This document shows, in pieces, positions 1 to 11,500 of a stretch of 64,000 bases of DNA. The position numbers and the translations under genes were made by a program. Under the pieces are notes generated by a model. That model did not search any database, was not told the DNA's origin, and saw only the letters and a program-made list of their open reading frames with translations. Numbering within the stretch: the first letter of the stretch is position 1; each line of letters opens with the position of its first letter. The DNA comes from Varroa destructor (taxonomy: Eukaryota; Arthropoda; Arachnida; Mesostigmata; Varroidae). Location of the stretch: NCBI RefSeq assembly GCF_002443255.2, contig NW_019211454.1:60536894-60600893 (forward strand), written 5' to 3'.

Positions 1-3000
1 AGTATATTTATATAAATATATAGGTTGCAGGGTCACTGATGATCAATCATTCGTACGGCATCCTTTGTTGTAACACCTATAGGCACTAAAAGCTGTTTAG
101 CCTGCTATTGCATCGGCGTGCTAGGCCCCCGAGCAGGACCACCAGAAAGCACCTGCCTGCACGGTTTAGCCTTGCACCTATTAAGAATACGTTGTTCTAG
201 GTTCGTGGAAGCGCCCGTCCCTACATAATTGGTGGTGTATCGTAAAACGGGTGGCAACGTAACGGCACGTTCGTCTCGGTTCCTTTCAGCTATTGACTCT
301 CATCGCTCATGTCTGAAACATCGTCCTTTTGTTTTGGCGAAATTCTGTTACGACTGGTACTATGGGGCTTTCAACCATGGAACCCTAATCTCGGACTGAT
401 TCAAATATTACTTTAGACAAAAGCTGTAAACTGCTGTGAGTTGCCAGCTAAATCAATTCATAGTAAATCGAACAGATGCAGATCAAAGATGTAGTCTTCC
501 CAAAAAGATGTCAAAAAGAACCAATGCGGGTTTTAAATCTCCTGCTTCCTCCTTATGCTCAATAACGAAGTTTCTATCATGGCAGAGGGCACAGTTCAAA
601 GGGGTCTAGGTATGGAACAGGTTCAAACTCAATATTTCGGCGGCACGTTTTAAATTGTAACAAGTCCTTTATGTTGAGTCAAAAATAAAGGCTTACAACA
701 ATGTCAGATGATGTGGGCAGCGCATCGTTTTGCAGGAAATAAAAAAGACATTGTCTTATAAAGACGGAATTTTCTCGTCGATCACACACTTTCGCAAAGG
801 TATATCTTCCTCTTCTATTTGGGGACGCATTTGTATAGTAATAAACTCTAATTACTATTTGTCAATTCATTGTCTGTTTTCTGGTCTGATTTGAGCCTAT
901 GTGACACCTACAATAACCGTATCTGCGTGACTGACAATCAGCGGACGAGGATTAGGCATTTCTACACCTCATTAGCTATAACATGTATCCTTCGTGCAAT
1001 ATAGTTACGCTATTAAATATTCGAATAGGAATTAGGCCCACTAAGAACGTTGGTGTATAACCGGTAGTTAGCTGATCTCATGACAGATGTTATGCTCTTG
1101 TCAGCCTGCACCCGTTGTCTTTCTTTCATGGCCCTTAGATATAATATGTCACCTTAAAAACTACGGCGATATTATTATAGACGATTAAAATGAAGTAAAA
1201 GGGTTCGAAGAAAACTGGTTAATTTCCACAAGCTGTCCCGAAATCAAATTGAGGGCTATTTAGCTCGGCAGTATCCGTCGTCAATCAATGAAGAGTTCAT
1301 AAAATTCAAGTATGACAATGAATGGAGCAGGAAGGACGTAGCTTTTCGAGTCGATAAATCATCAGTGGCTAGGGCAACCGTTGATGACCGAAGAGACATA
1401 TTGACGTGAAGTTGCCTCGTTATTGTGATTTTGAAGACGTAAAGGCATCATAAAATCGGCCATATACCGGCGGATCAAACAGACAATTCAATAAACGAAA
1501 TATAGTGTACTTGATCTTTGAAGTCAAGCCACTCTGAATGAACTATCGGAAACATTAATAAGTGTGTATGTATCGAATACTTAAAATAGGAAGCTGTTTC
1601 ATAATAGAACATTTATGATATGAGGTCGTACAACAAATATGTCACATTCATAACGCAACACAATACAGCTGAAGTTAAGAACTGGCGAATTTGTTTTATT
1701 CACGCGTACAAAAAACTTAACTTACCTCTATTACAGATGAACAAACTCATTCAGAACAGCTCCATCTTGACCACCCTTAATTACAGATAACAACGACATC
1801 TTCATGAAGCTTCATAAAATCACGTTTGCTTCGCGCGGGATAACTGTAATTTTCGACAGAAAGAATCTGCGTTAGCTCTAGAATGTCTATAAGCTTTCGT
1901 TTTCAGGCATACCACGTCCAATTTACGCTTACGGATGTTAAGTTAAACTATAGAAAATGACATTTCGTAACTTACGCAAAATGTCCCTTCTTACGCAAAA
2001 CGATCAGTTTAAAGTTAAAACAAGCATACACATCTGTATCCTCTTTCAGCGGTTCTGGTTCGTCTCCTCCGGTCTCGCTCAATACGATCGCACACAAAGA
2101 AGCCCTAGGGAAACAATTAAATTCTGTGCTACAATTTGTAAATTTCTAAATCGAGCGTACGCTGCAACTCTGTTTTGTTCGTATGGCAGCACCATATTGC
2201 TATAACCGTTCAGCTGTCACTTGGAATACGACTGCTAAAAATGCAAAGGTAGTCTAGTTATGACTGTGTGTGTATGGCAAAAACATTTTCTTTTCGTATG
2301 TGCAATAATGTTTGCTTTATATAATCAGCAATTAGTCCTCAGCGGTCGAAAGGATGCCCCAATAGCATTGTTTCTTACTGGAAAAAAAAGCAAGAGGGTG
2401 CCGTAGACCCGCTCGGAGCCGGAAAGGTCTTTAGGTGCAGCAAGGATGACACGTTAAGCTCCGGTTGGCTTTTCAAAGACTTCGGAGTTGCCGGTCAACC
2501 GAAGTCGACCGTAGTAACAGCAGTAGTAGAACTAGAACTAGCATGATATGACACGCTAGATCTACGTGGCAAGTCACTGCCCGTTGGCAAGCGTCCATCC
2601 CGAAAACAACATGATCATAGAAATATGATCTAACTAATCACTGCAACAACGATAATACGATACGATTAATGAGCGGGGCCAAATTATAATCCTTGTTACA
2701 GGCGTACTGGTGAAAATAGCTAATTCGGTACTGCTGCTGCCACTGATGTTGTTGCTATAGTAGCCTGATATGGCTCGTCCTTCCGTGGACAATTCCCACT
2801 TATCAAGTGGGCGCCTGCCGCCCTCCTGTACCCCTTTCTTCGAGCCCATCAGGTCACTTCCTAATTGCATAATCGTAGCGTAATTCATATAGCAACACAG
2901 TGTCACCTTCGATGACTGTCCATATATACTCCGAATTCGGCCACCTCGCTTTACCAATTCGTTAAAATGATAAACCACTAAGTACTTAATTCTTTAAGGC

Positions 3001-5163
3001 AAAGTGTGCATTCTTTAAATAGGCAGTTATCATGCTCGTAGAACGAATGTTGATCTAAGGTAGATGAAAACAAGGCTTGAAGAGTATTGCTCTTAAAGTG
3101 TGACAGAATGTGTGCGGAAATGCGGATTAAGCTGGTGATTCCGACATTCGGCCTAAGGCTGTATTATGAATCTATTCAACACGATATGCACATAAAGAGA
3201 TTGGAAAGGCATAGCACATAAGTCAGCTATTTACTGCAACGAGAAGGAGCTGGCGGCTCTTCATTCGCCCTTTTGGGGTTCGGAAAATGTCTTTGGGACT
3301 ACACGATCGAAACAAGCCAGTGGCAGAACTTTGCAACAAACGTTCCCGATGCTGCGGCTAATATTTCCGCTTGTTAGGTTCCCGAGAAGCTTGTTAGACA
3401 AGCGAAGCCGCTATAGTGTGAAACAACGACTCTATAATTATTCAATTAATCAGAAATCAAAAGACCTCTCTAAGGGTCGCAAAATTGCTAGGCAGAACAA
3501 ACTACATACATCGGAAGCATGACACGATATCATCTCATTTCAACGAACTACAATAGGCAATTGACCTGCATCAGATGTTGAATAAATATGGGACACTGAA
3601 ACAGGACGCTGAAGGTGCATAACGCTTCATTCTAATCAACTACATTTGGCTTAACTACGTAGACAAGTTTGTTTGAACAGTTCTGAAAGCAGACATTGTA
3701 TTTTTGTCCGTTAAAAGCAAAATCAGTGGGCTATCCTTCAGTCTACGACTGTTACCTCGACGTAAACAGCTGTTAATAGTTGTAGGACATGTATAGAGAG
3801 AGTGTTTAGTTGGCCGGTTTTTGTTAGTGGATGCGTTCTGACTAAAAGTTTTGGCAGAGACTAGAAATGTGCCTATTTAAGCATGCAATCGACTTCGACT
3901 GGAAAGTTCCTTTCAACCATTGTGTAGTTCCTGGTCTGTGTTGTGGGTTGACTGTGAAATCGTGCCGCAGATATGGCTTGCATGGTAGAAGGGAGCAAAA
4001 CAAAGACTCGGAACCATGGGGGCCGACAAAGCCCTTGACGTCGAGTGACTGCACTTTTACATCGTCGCACGCGTTATTTGTGGAACATTTGTGCCGTTCC
4101 ACTATTGTATCGAATTTTCTAGCAACATAAGGCCCTGCCAGTGGAGTTACATGTGTGCAATTGTGTGCCAATAGTCCTCGCTGCATGGGCCTTTAAACCA
4201 ATCACAAAAAGTAAGCTCAACGGGCATCCTATTTTCTGTTTCAGAGGCAGAAAAGCGATAATTGTTTTCGATCAATATGGCTAAGTACACTAAAATAATA
4301 GATCAAACAAATGTAAACGGGTATTGTCATCTTACGGATAACATGATAAATATTATTGATGAAAACGGTCGTGAAGAATCTGTAAAAGATCGCAAGGTCG
4401 AATATTGAAGTGAATAAACGCGATCAGTAAGAGTAGTCATTGCTTACGACCTTTCCCCTTTTTGTGCAGAAATATCCGCACCCATTTATAGCTTCAACCG
4501 TAGGTCTGTTTTTTTTTCTAGAATTAAATCAGTTTTTGCCGTTCTCTGCAGCTCGTATATTTTCTACAGCAGAAACGTCAGTGGATAGAGACCAATAGAT
4601 ACAGTAAAATAAGGTGACTACGAAACGATAAACTCTTATTGACTGGTTTCTTAATAAGCGCAAACAGCCTCAGCGCGTAATCAGGACCACTTTGGTAGGT
4701 CCTATGAAACCACTATATAACGCCAACATTATATAGCGCCACCTAAAAGTATAGCATTTCGGCAGACGCACAGTTAAGAAAAGTCCCGTGCCATTAGCTT
4801 CTTCTTGCATTTTCGTAGCTACCAGCATAAATCGTGCAGCATATGTTGTTTCCATTGTGTGAGTGACGTAAATTGTTCCTATTAACGTAAATACTAGATT
4901 TTCTTTACATTGTTCCCCTATGCGAACTTCAGAGGTCTAAAGATAATTTCAATGTAGTTGTTGAAGATGAGTCATTTTGTCGTCCTTTCAAGTCCTACTA
5001 AAGCTCTCTCGATGGTCAGTTATGGCCGAGCCTTGCTACTGGGTAACGTTCACTGCGAACGATCAAGGGTTTGATAGCAAATCGGGCAGCTATACGCTCA
5101 ATACAGCCAGATTATCGCACTTATATCAAGTTGTATGAAACAACAAAGCGTGGCATTGTGAAA
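1..5163. other. Upstream intergenic region, no gene recognised
   Basis: The region is AT-rich and shows only short open frames on both strands (1957-2205 plus, 2634-2978 minus, 3842-4186 minus overlapping 3867-4130 plus), none with a recognisable domain. The 3.86-4.15 kb stretch is GC-enriched and open on both strands, which may mark a promoter or an untranslated exon. A CTCF-like core lies at 4736-4744, about 430 bp before the penta-EF-hand start codon. Minus-strand donor-like sequence AGAG|GTAAGT occurs near 1725 without a convincing exon. Confidence 0.5.
4736..4744 (-). promoter_or_regulatory. CTCF-like core motif (GCGCCACCT)
   Basis: The plus strand reads GCGCCACCT, whose complement AGGTGGCGC equals the CTCF core known from flies and vertebrates. 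It lies upstream of the penta-EF-hand gene. Function is inferred from the motif alone, and a nine-base match can be chance. Confidence 0.3.
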
Positions 5164-5498
5164 ATGTCGAAATCCGCCGCAACGACAAGCACGTCACGTA
5201 CTCGTGTGTCTTGTAGAGGTTCGACAAAGCCAAAAAATGAATCGGATCGTACACCGTGTGCGGTTCCGCCCGTAGCTCAATTACGGCCGTTCAATTCGGC
5301 ATCCGTTAGAGTGAAAGCGCGGTCAGGGCCCTCAATAAGGCGAATAGATCGAAGACCGCTTACTGTTATTTCTTCGTTAGCTTCCAGCCTTTCTCGGGAC
5401 AGCAGTAAGACATTACCACCGCGGACTACTAACGTGAGACATGTTGCGATCCCTAAAATTGTTGAGGAACATTTCAAGCAGATTGATGCCAACAGTAG
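5164..5498 (+). CDS. Penta-EF-hand calcium-binding protein, coding exon 1 of 3
   Basis: This exon encodes residues 1-111 plus two bases of codon 112. I chose ATG 5164 because it is the first ATG of the open frame and sits in a good context (gtgaaaATG). Residues 1-100 are rich in Ser, Thr, Arg and Pro and look disordered and basic. PEF proteins usually carry a Gly/Pro-rich leader, so this one is unusual. The exon ends in HFKQIDANS, the F-helix end and first residues of EF-hand 1 (loop begins at D108). The donor is AG|GTGAGC at 5499. Joining to 6652 completes codon 112 as Ser and gives the loop DANSSGRISRSE, a full canonical EF-hand. That join is the strongest evidence for the model. A non-coding exon further upstream is possible. 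The domain assignment comes from the similarity of the join to ALG-2 EF1, and the leader has no recognisable homologue to me. Confidence 0.8.
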
Positions 5499-5808
5499 GT
5501 GAGCCATGGGGTATCGGTTTGTAGGTTGGCGCTCGATATCCATCGCGTAGACACGATAGTGGATCCAGGTTTTTTAGCCTAACCTGCCCAGAACGTCTCG
5601 TCGTTTTTTTTTTGTTTGTTGTTTCAAATTTTCGACCCATAAAGAATTACTTGAAAGTATTTCTTTGCACGAGGTTCTGCCAGTTTAACTGAGACCGTAT
5701 GGCTCGCTTTTATGTCTACTAGTTTCCTGATGACACTGCGTGCAAAATGAATATACCCGTGACCATTGAACTATACTGACTGAAACGTTTTAGTAAAATG
5801 GTAATATA

Positions 5809-5908
5809 NNNNNNNNNNNNNNNNNNNNNNNNNNNNNNNNNNNNNNNNNNNNNNNNNNNNNNNNNNNNNNNNNNNNNNNNNNNNNNNNNNNNNNNNNNNN
5901 NNNNNNNN
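5809..5908. other. Assembly gap, 100 N
   Basis: Exactly 100 N, which is a placeholder length, flanked by aatata on the left. It lies inside intron 1 of the penta-EF-hand gene, so missing sequence there could hide an exon or simply a TA-rich repeat. Confidence 0.99.
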
Positions 5909-5959
5909 AATAGTTTTTCACTATGCCGAAAATACAGTACGAGAAAAGAAATTTTGACC

Positions 5960-6008
5960 ATATATATATATATATATATATAATATATATATACACACAC
6001 ACACACAC
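5960..6008. repeat. Compound (TA)n(CA)n microsatellite
   Basis: An almost uninterrupted run of TA units with one slipped unit near 5982 changes into about eight AC units from 5993. It begins about 50 bp after the 100-N gap. Confidence 0.97.
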
Positions 6009-6651
6009 GACTTTTTGTAACTAACAGTCAAAATGGTCAAAATCCTCAGAACAACAGCTTGGTAGACATTGAGCGAATGCGATTTTCTTCATTACCAAAT
6101 CTAGAAATTCTTTTCTCGGACTGCATTTTGGGCATAGTGAAAAACAATTGTAAAAAATATGCTTTCCCGCCAAGAAAACATGGAAGATGGGAGGGGAGAC
6201 ATTGCTATCAAAATGGGGTACTAAACTGAGAAAAAATTGCAGAGTTTAAGATGCTACCGCTTACCCGGGACAAACACGGGTTCATCGTTTACCTGCAGCT
6301 GTTAATTGTTATTTTTTCTAGTTGCTTCGTAGTGCCTTAATGTGTGTTACTGCGTTCGATCTTGACGACGTATTTCGTCATTTTCTCTTTCGTTCTATAG
6401 AGGACAACCGTTATTACTAAGTACTTATGCTCTAAGTAGATTGATAACTAAAACATCTAGAAAATCGAAGATCTTTGGCAAATTCATGCTTCATTAGCAC
6501 ATTATAGCGTAATAAATTGTTCACCTTCAATCAATCCACCAATCACCACCAATTTAGACGACGAGCTGTCTAATAACATGATCGATGAAATGATTGCTGA
6601 TATTATTTCTGTTATCGATGGGTTATTCCGTTTTGTACTCTCTGTGCGCAG

Positions 6652-6855
6652 CGGGCGAATTAGCCGATCTGAGCTTCATGGTGCGATGAAGAACATCACT
6701 GGGACGGAATTTAACAAAGAAACGATCATTTTACTGTTCGGGATGTTCGACACAGACGACACAGGTGGTCTCGATCTAGTCGAATTCAATCACCTGTACG
6801 ACTTCATGAATGAGCAGATGATGACGTTCTGGAGGCTCGATGCCCGAAAGCAAGG
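6652..6855 (+). CDS. Penta-EF-hand protein, coding exon 2 of 3 (EF1 end, EF2, EF3 start)
   Basis: The exon follows a good acceptor (tttgtactctctgtgcgcag|C) and ends at donor GG|GTGTGT. It carries residues 112-180. The end of EF1 (SGRISRSEL) is followed by the helix-loop-helix spacing of a PEF domain. EF2 has loop DTDDTGGLDLVE (residues 145-156) with Asp at 1, 3 and 9 and Glu at 12, so it should bind calcium. The linker MNEQMMTFWRLD then leads into EF3 (D175 onward). In ALG-2 the matching segment runs FNPVTVRSIISMFD, then EF2, then a long helix shared with EF3, and the order and spacing here are the same. The open frame continues upstream to about 6516, so another acceptor near 6548 is conceivable. 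Only the 6652 acceptor restores a perfect EF1 with exon 1. Confidence 0.88.
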
Positions 6856-8325
6856 GTGTGTGTTCTTCAAAGTTTGTGTATCGACTTTTTAAAATACAGA
6901 TATATAATACTATACATAGTATTGATGAACAGGATAATAATTATGAAAGAATACATATATAAAAAAAGGTCTATAAAGGAGATGAATTTTTCAGTTCAGT
7001 CAAAAAAAAAAGAGCAAAATGTGGGCTTGTAGCCAGTTGGAAACAACACTTATGTCTCGTAAAAATCGGCTGGCTATACTACCGTTACCGTAGGCGCCGC
7101 TATTATCACTTTTACTACTTTCTCCCTGTACTGAAGACGGCTACAGAAGCATTGTAAAAGGAAATGTGGAATTTACACACTCCTTCAATTACAATCACTG
7201 ATGGCTCTATAGGAGAAAACCAATGCTGTCTAGTCAATTATCGAAAATCTTGATTTTTCGCCCCCCCCTTTCCAATATATAATCAGGTGACGCGAAAACA
7301 TGTTTCATCCAAAAGTGAGCGTCGCCTACTTTCGGAAACGAAGATAACCAATAATGCAGGTTTAAGAAAAACCTCATTATAAGCTAATTTTGCTCGAATT
7401 ATAAAAAAAAGTAGTTCACAACTACGTGCTTGCAATGCAAATTCCGTTGCCCTGGCGCTATTGGAGAGGCCAGCTATTCATAAGAAAAGGCCTAGACTAG
7501 TGCGTGGAGTGGCTGGGGAATTGGCTCGATGACCACAGCAGAAGTACTAAGGACGCGTCAAAGAAATAAGTAAAACCAGATTTGGCGCAGACGATAGCGT
7601 GCCAGGAGAGGCGGAGAATTGAAAGTTCATCTCAAATTGATTGAGTCTATTCGACTATTAAGACGAAGATGGATTTTTGTGAACGGGTAAATGAAAAAGT
7701 TCCGTGGATTAAAAAAGCTATTGACAAAAAAATCAGTCAAAACTCCACATGCCTCTTGTGAATTTGGCTCATTTTGAGATTCGATGAAGGCAGCATGTAC
7801 TGAAATGGATTTCAGACTTCTTGGTCGAAAAGAAACAGCACCATACATTTTCTGATAGATCCTATTTTCGATGAATTAGTTTTAGAATTGCAATATAGAT
7901 ATTTAGACAATAGTAATAACCGTACGCCGACGATGCGGAGATGATCCGTTACGGAATCAGTGATAAGTAATTTGACAAAAGCTATATACATTCGAAATAA
8001 CCTCAGTGTCAGATAAATATGCTGTTCGTACTGGTGCAAACTTCTAAGCTAGAGTATTCCAACCATTTAAACTTCCAAGACAATAGAAACAAAAAACAAA
8101 AACTACTAACTTTGCTGTTCATTTAACTTCGGATCAGATCGGACGTTTTATGCTCTGTTCCGCCAAACACTCCTCACATTGTACTTTCCACCAATTTGTA
8201 GCTAGTTTCTATACGAAATTGACCATTATTCATTGGCAGCAGTCGCTTTAAGAAGCAAAATTGAAAACATCGTCAACATGACGGTACTCGATTTTTTACT
8301 TTCGATTTCCTACTCTGCATTATAG
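6856..8325 (+). other. Intron 2 of the penta-EF-hand gene
   Basis: This intron runs GTGTGTGTTC...TTATAG in phase 2 and is about 1.47 kb long. The minus-strand open frames at 7627-7848 and 7812-8039 are AT-rich, lack recognisable domains and are regarded as chance. Confidence 0.75.
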
Positions 8326-8578
8326 GTACATCATCTATCAAGAGCTCATGAAAGCCTTATCAATGCTGGGCTACAGAGTTGACGGTCATTGTGTGAGGGT
8401 TCTCACGCGGAAATTCGGAAGAACTGCTAGATTTCTTGAGCTGGATAGTTTCATTCGTATCTGCTGTCTGCTCAGAAAACTGACAGAGGCGTTCAAGAGG
8501 AAAGATCGAAGACGCAAGGGCGTTCTTACCCTAACCTATTACGATGTAATGCACATGTCGCTTTCGGCGTGTTTTTAA
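8326..8578 (+). CDS. Penta-EF-hand protein, coding exon 3 of 3 (EF3 end to stop)
   Basis: The acceptor is cctactctgcattatag|G, and the join to 6855 is in phase (GG+G = Gly180). The exon gives residues 181-263: YIIYQELMKALSMLGYRVDG, then EF4, EF5 and a TAA stop. The LMKALxxLGY motif and the closing FKRKDRRRKGVLTLTYYDVM match the C-terminal half of ALG-2/peflin-type proteins, where EF5 pairs with a partner molecule to make a dimer. EF3 loop (175-186) keeps D1, G6 and E12 but has Arg at position 3 and Gln at 5. EF4 (about 211-222) has no acidic ligands at the key positions. EF5 (240-251) has D1 followed by Arg, Arg, Arg and Lys, so calcium binding there looks lost. The total length of 263 residues fits peflin-sized family members. 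I leave the exact orthologue open (PDCD6, PEF1, sorcin or a lineage-specific copy). Confidence 0.9.
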
Positions 8579-11500
8579 CTTTCTTTTATTTACGGTCGGC
8601 AATAATAAGTGATTATGAAGTCGAACGATTTCCATCTGACTCGAGACGACGCTTACAGGATCCCGTTATTGGGCAGGTGATATGGCGCCTTTACTACGGC
8701 ACATTAATGCTAGCTTAGAAAATTGACGGCACGATATAAAATTTTGTCATAATTGAACAGTTTGTTTGTACAGTAACTGAGATCGTTTTTTAGCAACCCA
8801 TAATTTGCGCTTTATCAGGAGATAGATATACGTACCTAGTCATATAGAATACTGATAGCCTAGCAAAAGTTGATGAGGACAGCTAGGACAAACACATCTA
8901 CTTAGTCAAAACTAATGAAGTTGTAACATTTTATATACAAAGTCTAAGTTCAGCGATTATCTATCAAACTATGCTTTTAAATTGCTTTCCGAAATACACA
9001 AGCTTTTGCATAGAATACAGGTCTGCAGGCAGTTCCCAATATTGAAATGATTTTTTATGCGGGTTGTGTGCTAATGTGTCTTTTGTTACAGAGCCTACTA
9101 TCCCAACAAGCGTTGGCGGATATTCTCCATATTTTGTAATATAACGATACACTAGGAATTAACTGGTTGAGAAACTGGGTTAACAAACCGCAATAGACTT
9201 CACGCATTATATAGATGTCCATCTTGAATATTACCGCATTTACGGTTGATCCGTCTGTTTGTTTCTTTGCTATGTCTATAGTTATTCGTATTTTTGGTCA
9301 GTTGGTAATAATACAAGCCTATTAGATATATCTACTCAAATGTGGTTCTGTTCCAGGACGTAAGGCTAGGGGTCAGTTCCGGACGCGATTCACTTTGTCC
9401 TAATAATGGACGGTTTTTGTCATCTACATCGGTTTGTCCAACTGCATGTGCCCGTCAGATACGCATGTGCCATAAAGCGTTCTCCTAGTTTATATATTAA
9501 TGAAGAAGTAAAATTGATTTTAAATACCATTAAGGAGACTTCTTCCTTGAAAATATGCCGCGGCTAGGGAGCGGGATGCTTCACTGGATATACAGGCTAG
9601 AGTCCTTGGTCCTAATCGCCGCGCTCCGATGGTTAGGTTTTTAGGCTGCCCTATCAAGTTCCGTGTCAGTCACATGGATTGAACTTAGATGATACCTTTG
9701 GTAGACGAAACCCTGAAAGATCAAGAGTATCACCGTAGCGGACGTTCTGGTCAAAAGCCTTTTGAATTGCAATATGCGGCAGTGTGTGAGCTAATACCAC
9801 GAAATCCAGCGAAATCTTACTGGCTATCTATGTCTCCTTAAGAATTAGATGTGCGACAGCGGAAGAACTACCTGGGTAAGACGAAGCACCTCACTTGACT
9901 ATTGCGTTTCATTACACTGTAACCATATTGGGACACGCTGTTAACCTTCATTTCCTCAATCCGGAGTAGAGCGAAGTCAAAAAGCAGATGAGCCATAATG
10001 AAAGAATGCTGGCAGCTTCCTTATAACATTTTTGTCCGTTCTATTTACAAGACAAAGACCGAGGAAAACATATTCTACTAACAGGTATTCAAAATGATTA
10101 TGCCATTTCAAGCGGTCTCTGATTTTTTTCTTTCGAGCTTTTTTACGTGAGAACTGTGTAAATACTGACACAAAAGTGGGCGTCTAAAGAACGGCGAAAA
10201 AATAGACAGTTGTTTTTGTGAATTAATTGAGCAACTTATTTTTCGACGTTGAAGAAGTTGTGTATCGTTAGCGCAGGGCTGTATTGAGATTGCTAGAATA
10301 ACGTTAATTGCTGAGTTGTACCTTTCTTCATATCAAAACTGTACAAAAGTACAAGCTTTCTATTGCTTCTTATGCAATATATGAGCACCGTACCGTATGA
10401 AACCGTCTCTAAATAGCCATTTCAACTAGTAAGTAACGTTTCAAGACGACGAAATATCGATCGCCAAAAAGCGATACCATCAGTAACAGAGATTTTGTTG
10501 CTGGTTCGTGTGCAGCTTCCGAGATGTTGGATCGATCTTTCATTTCCGGCAAAAAATCTCTATATTTCATAAAGTATCTGTGGCAAAACAAGATTAAATA
10601 GTAATAAAATGCTGGTAAACAAGCAACTAGACGACTCGCGCAGAAAGTATTTGTCATCAACAGCCCTTGCAGTGCAAACCTATTCTTTTATCATAAAATT
10701 ACTAAAAACTTTTCCTTAGAACGTGACAGTTATGTTAGAAGTGATGCGCGCAGATATTAAGAGTCGGATCTATAGAAAAATCCTTGTCTCTATAGATACT
10801 TTATATCATGTAGACTAGATAATCCATCCAGACGATATCATCACCAAAAGTAGTAGATTTAAGAAATCTACTACTTTTGGTGTTTTATTCGTGCAAAAGG
10901 TTCTTTCGGGTCTCAAAGAGCATTAAATAGCACCAAAATAAAGGTGTGAATATCCTGTGACCTATATCCAAGACGTTTTTAAATTATTATTAAGAAATCA
11001 ACGTGCCGCAAGCTGAGTGACACCACTGCTCTTGTGGTGTGTTAATGGTAGAGATTTTGTTGACTAGCGAAAAAGAAATATGTATATGTTTTAACGAAGT
11101 AATAAAGTGATTAATAAATTCAAACGAATAGTTAGAAAAAGAAACTTGCACGTTTTGCCTCTTGTGCACTATAGGTTAGCTACAAATCGCGTCTTTTTGA
11201 ATTTGTCATTTTATGAATAATTAATGATAGTTTACAAGCCGTTAAAGTCCAAAAGTTAACGTCTAAATGAATGCAACCGGTGACCGTATGTGTGGACGTC
11301 GTGCATAGGCTTTTCTCGTCGCACATACGCCGTTTGATCAGATACAAACAAGCTGTTCATGCCATTGATTAGAGAATAGGCTTATGGTTGGAACTCCAGT
11401 CGAGGCGTTACCTCTGATATGTTTGTTGAGTCAGGATAAGCGTATGCCAAGTAAAGAGAAACGATTGAAAATTACTAGCTACGTGGTCAATCAATAAGGA

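Larger units (their letters stand above)
5499..6651 (+). other. Intron 1 of the penta-EF-hand gene, with assembly gap and microsatellite
   Basis: This is a GTGAGC...CAG intron in phase 2. It contains the 100-N gap at 5809-5908 and a compound TA/CA repeat at 5960-6008, so its true length is unknown. Apart from the frame running into exon 2 no further coding signal was seen. Confidence 0.75.

Noticed and set aside
2634..2978. Minus-strand open frame of 114 codons
   Set aside because: No domain, no regular codon pattern, no splice support; composition typical of translated non-coding DNA.
3842..4186. Overlapping open frames on both strands (87-114 codons)
   Set aside because: Both strands are open because the patch is GC-enriched; neither gives recognisable protein. 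Kept only as a possible leader or promoter patch.
6518..6651. Upstream extension of penta-EF-hand exon 2 (frame ending IDGLFRFVLSVRSG)
   Set aside because: It superficially resembles the EF1 entry helix, but joining 5498 to 6652 yields a perfect EF1 loop and a far better acceptor, so the extension is intron.
9557..9646. 29-codon ORF starting MPRLGSGMLHW
   Set aside because: Good start context but no splice partner, no homology and a length common by chance.
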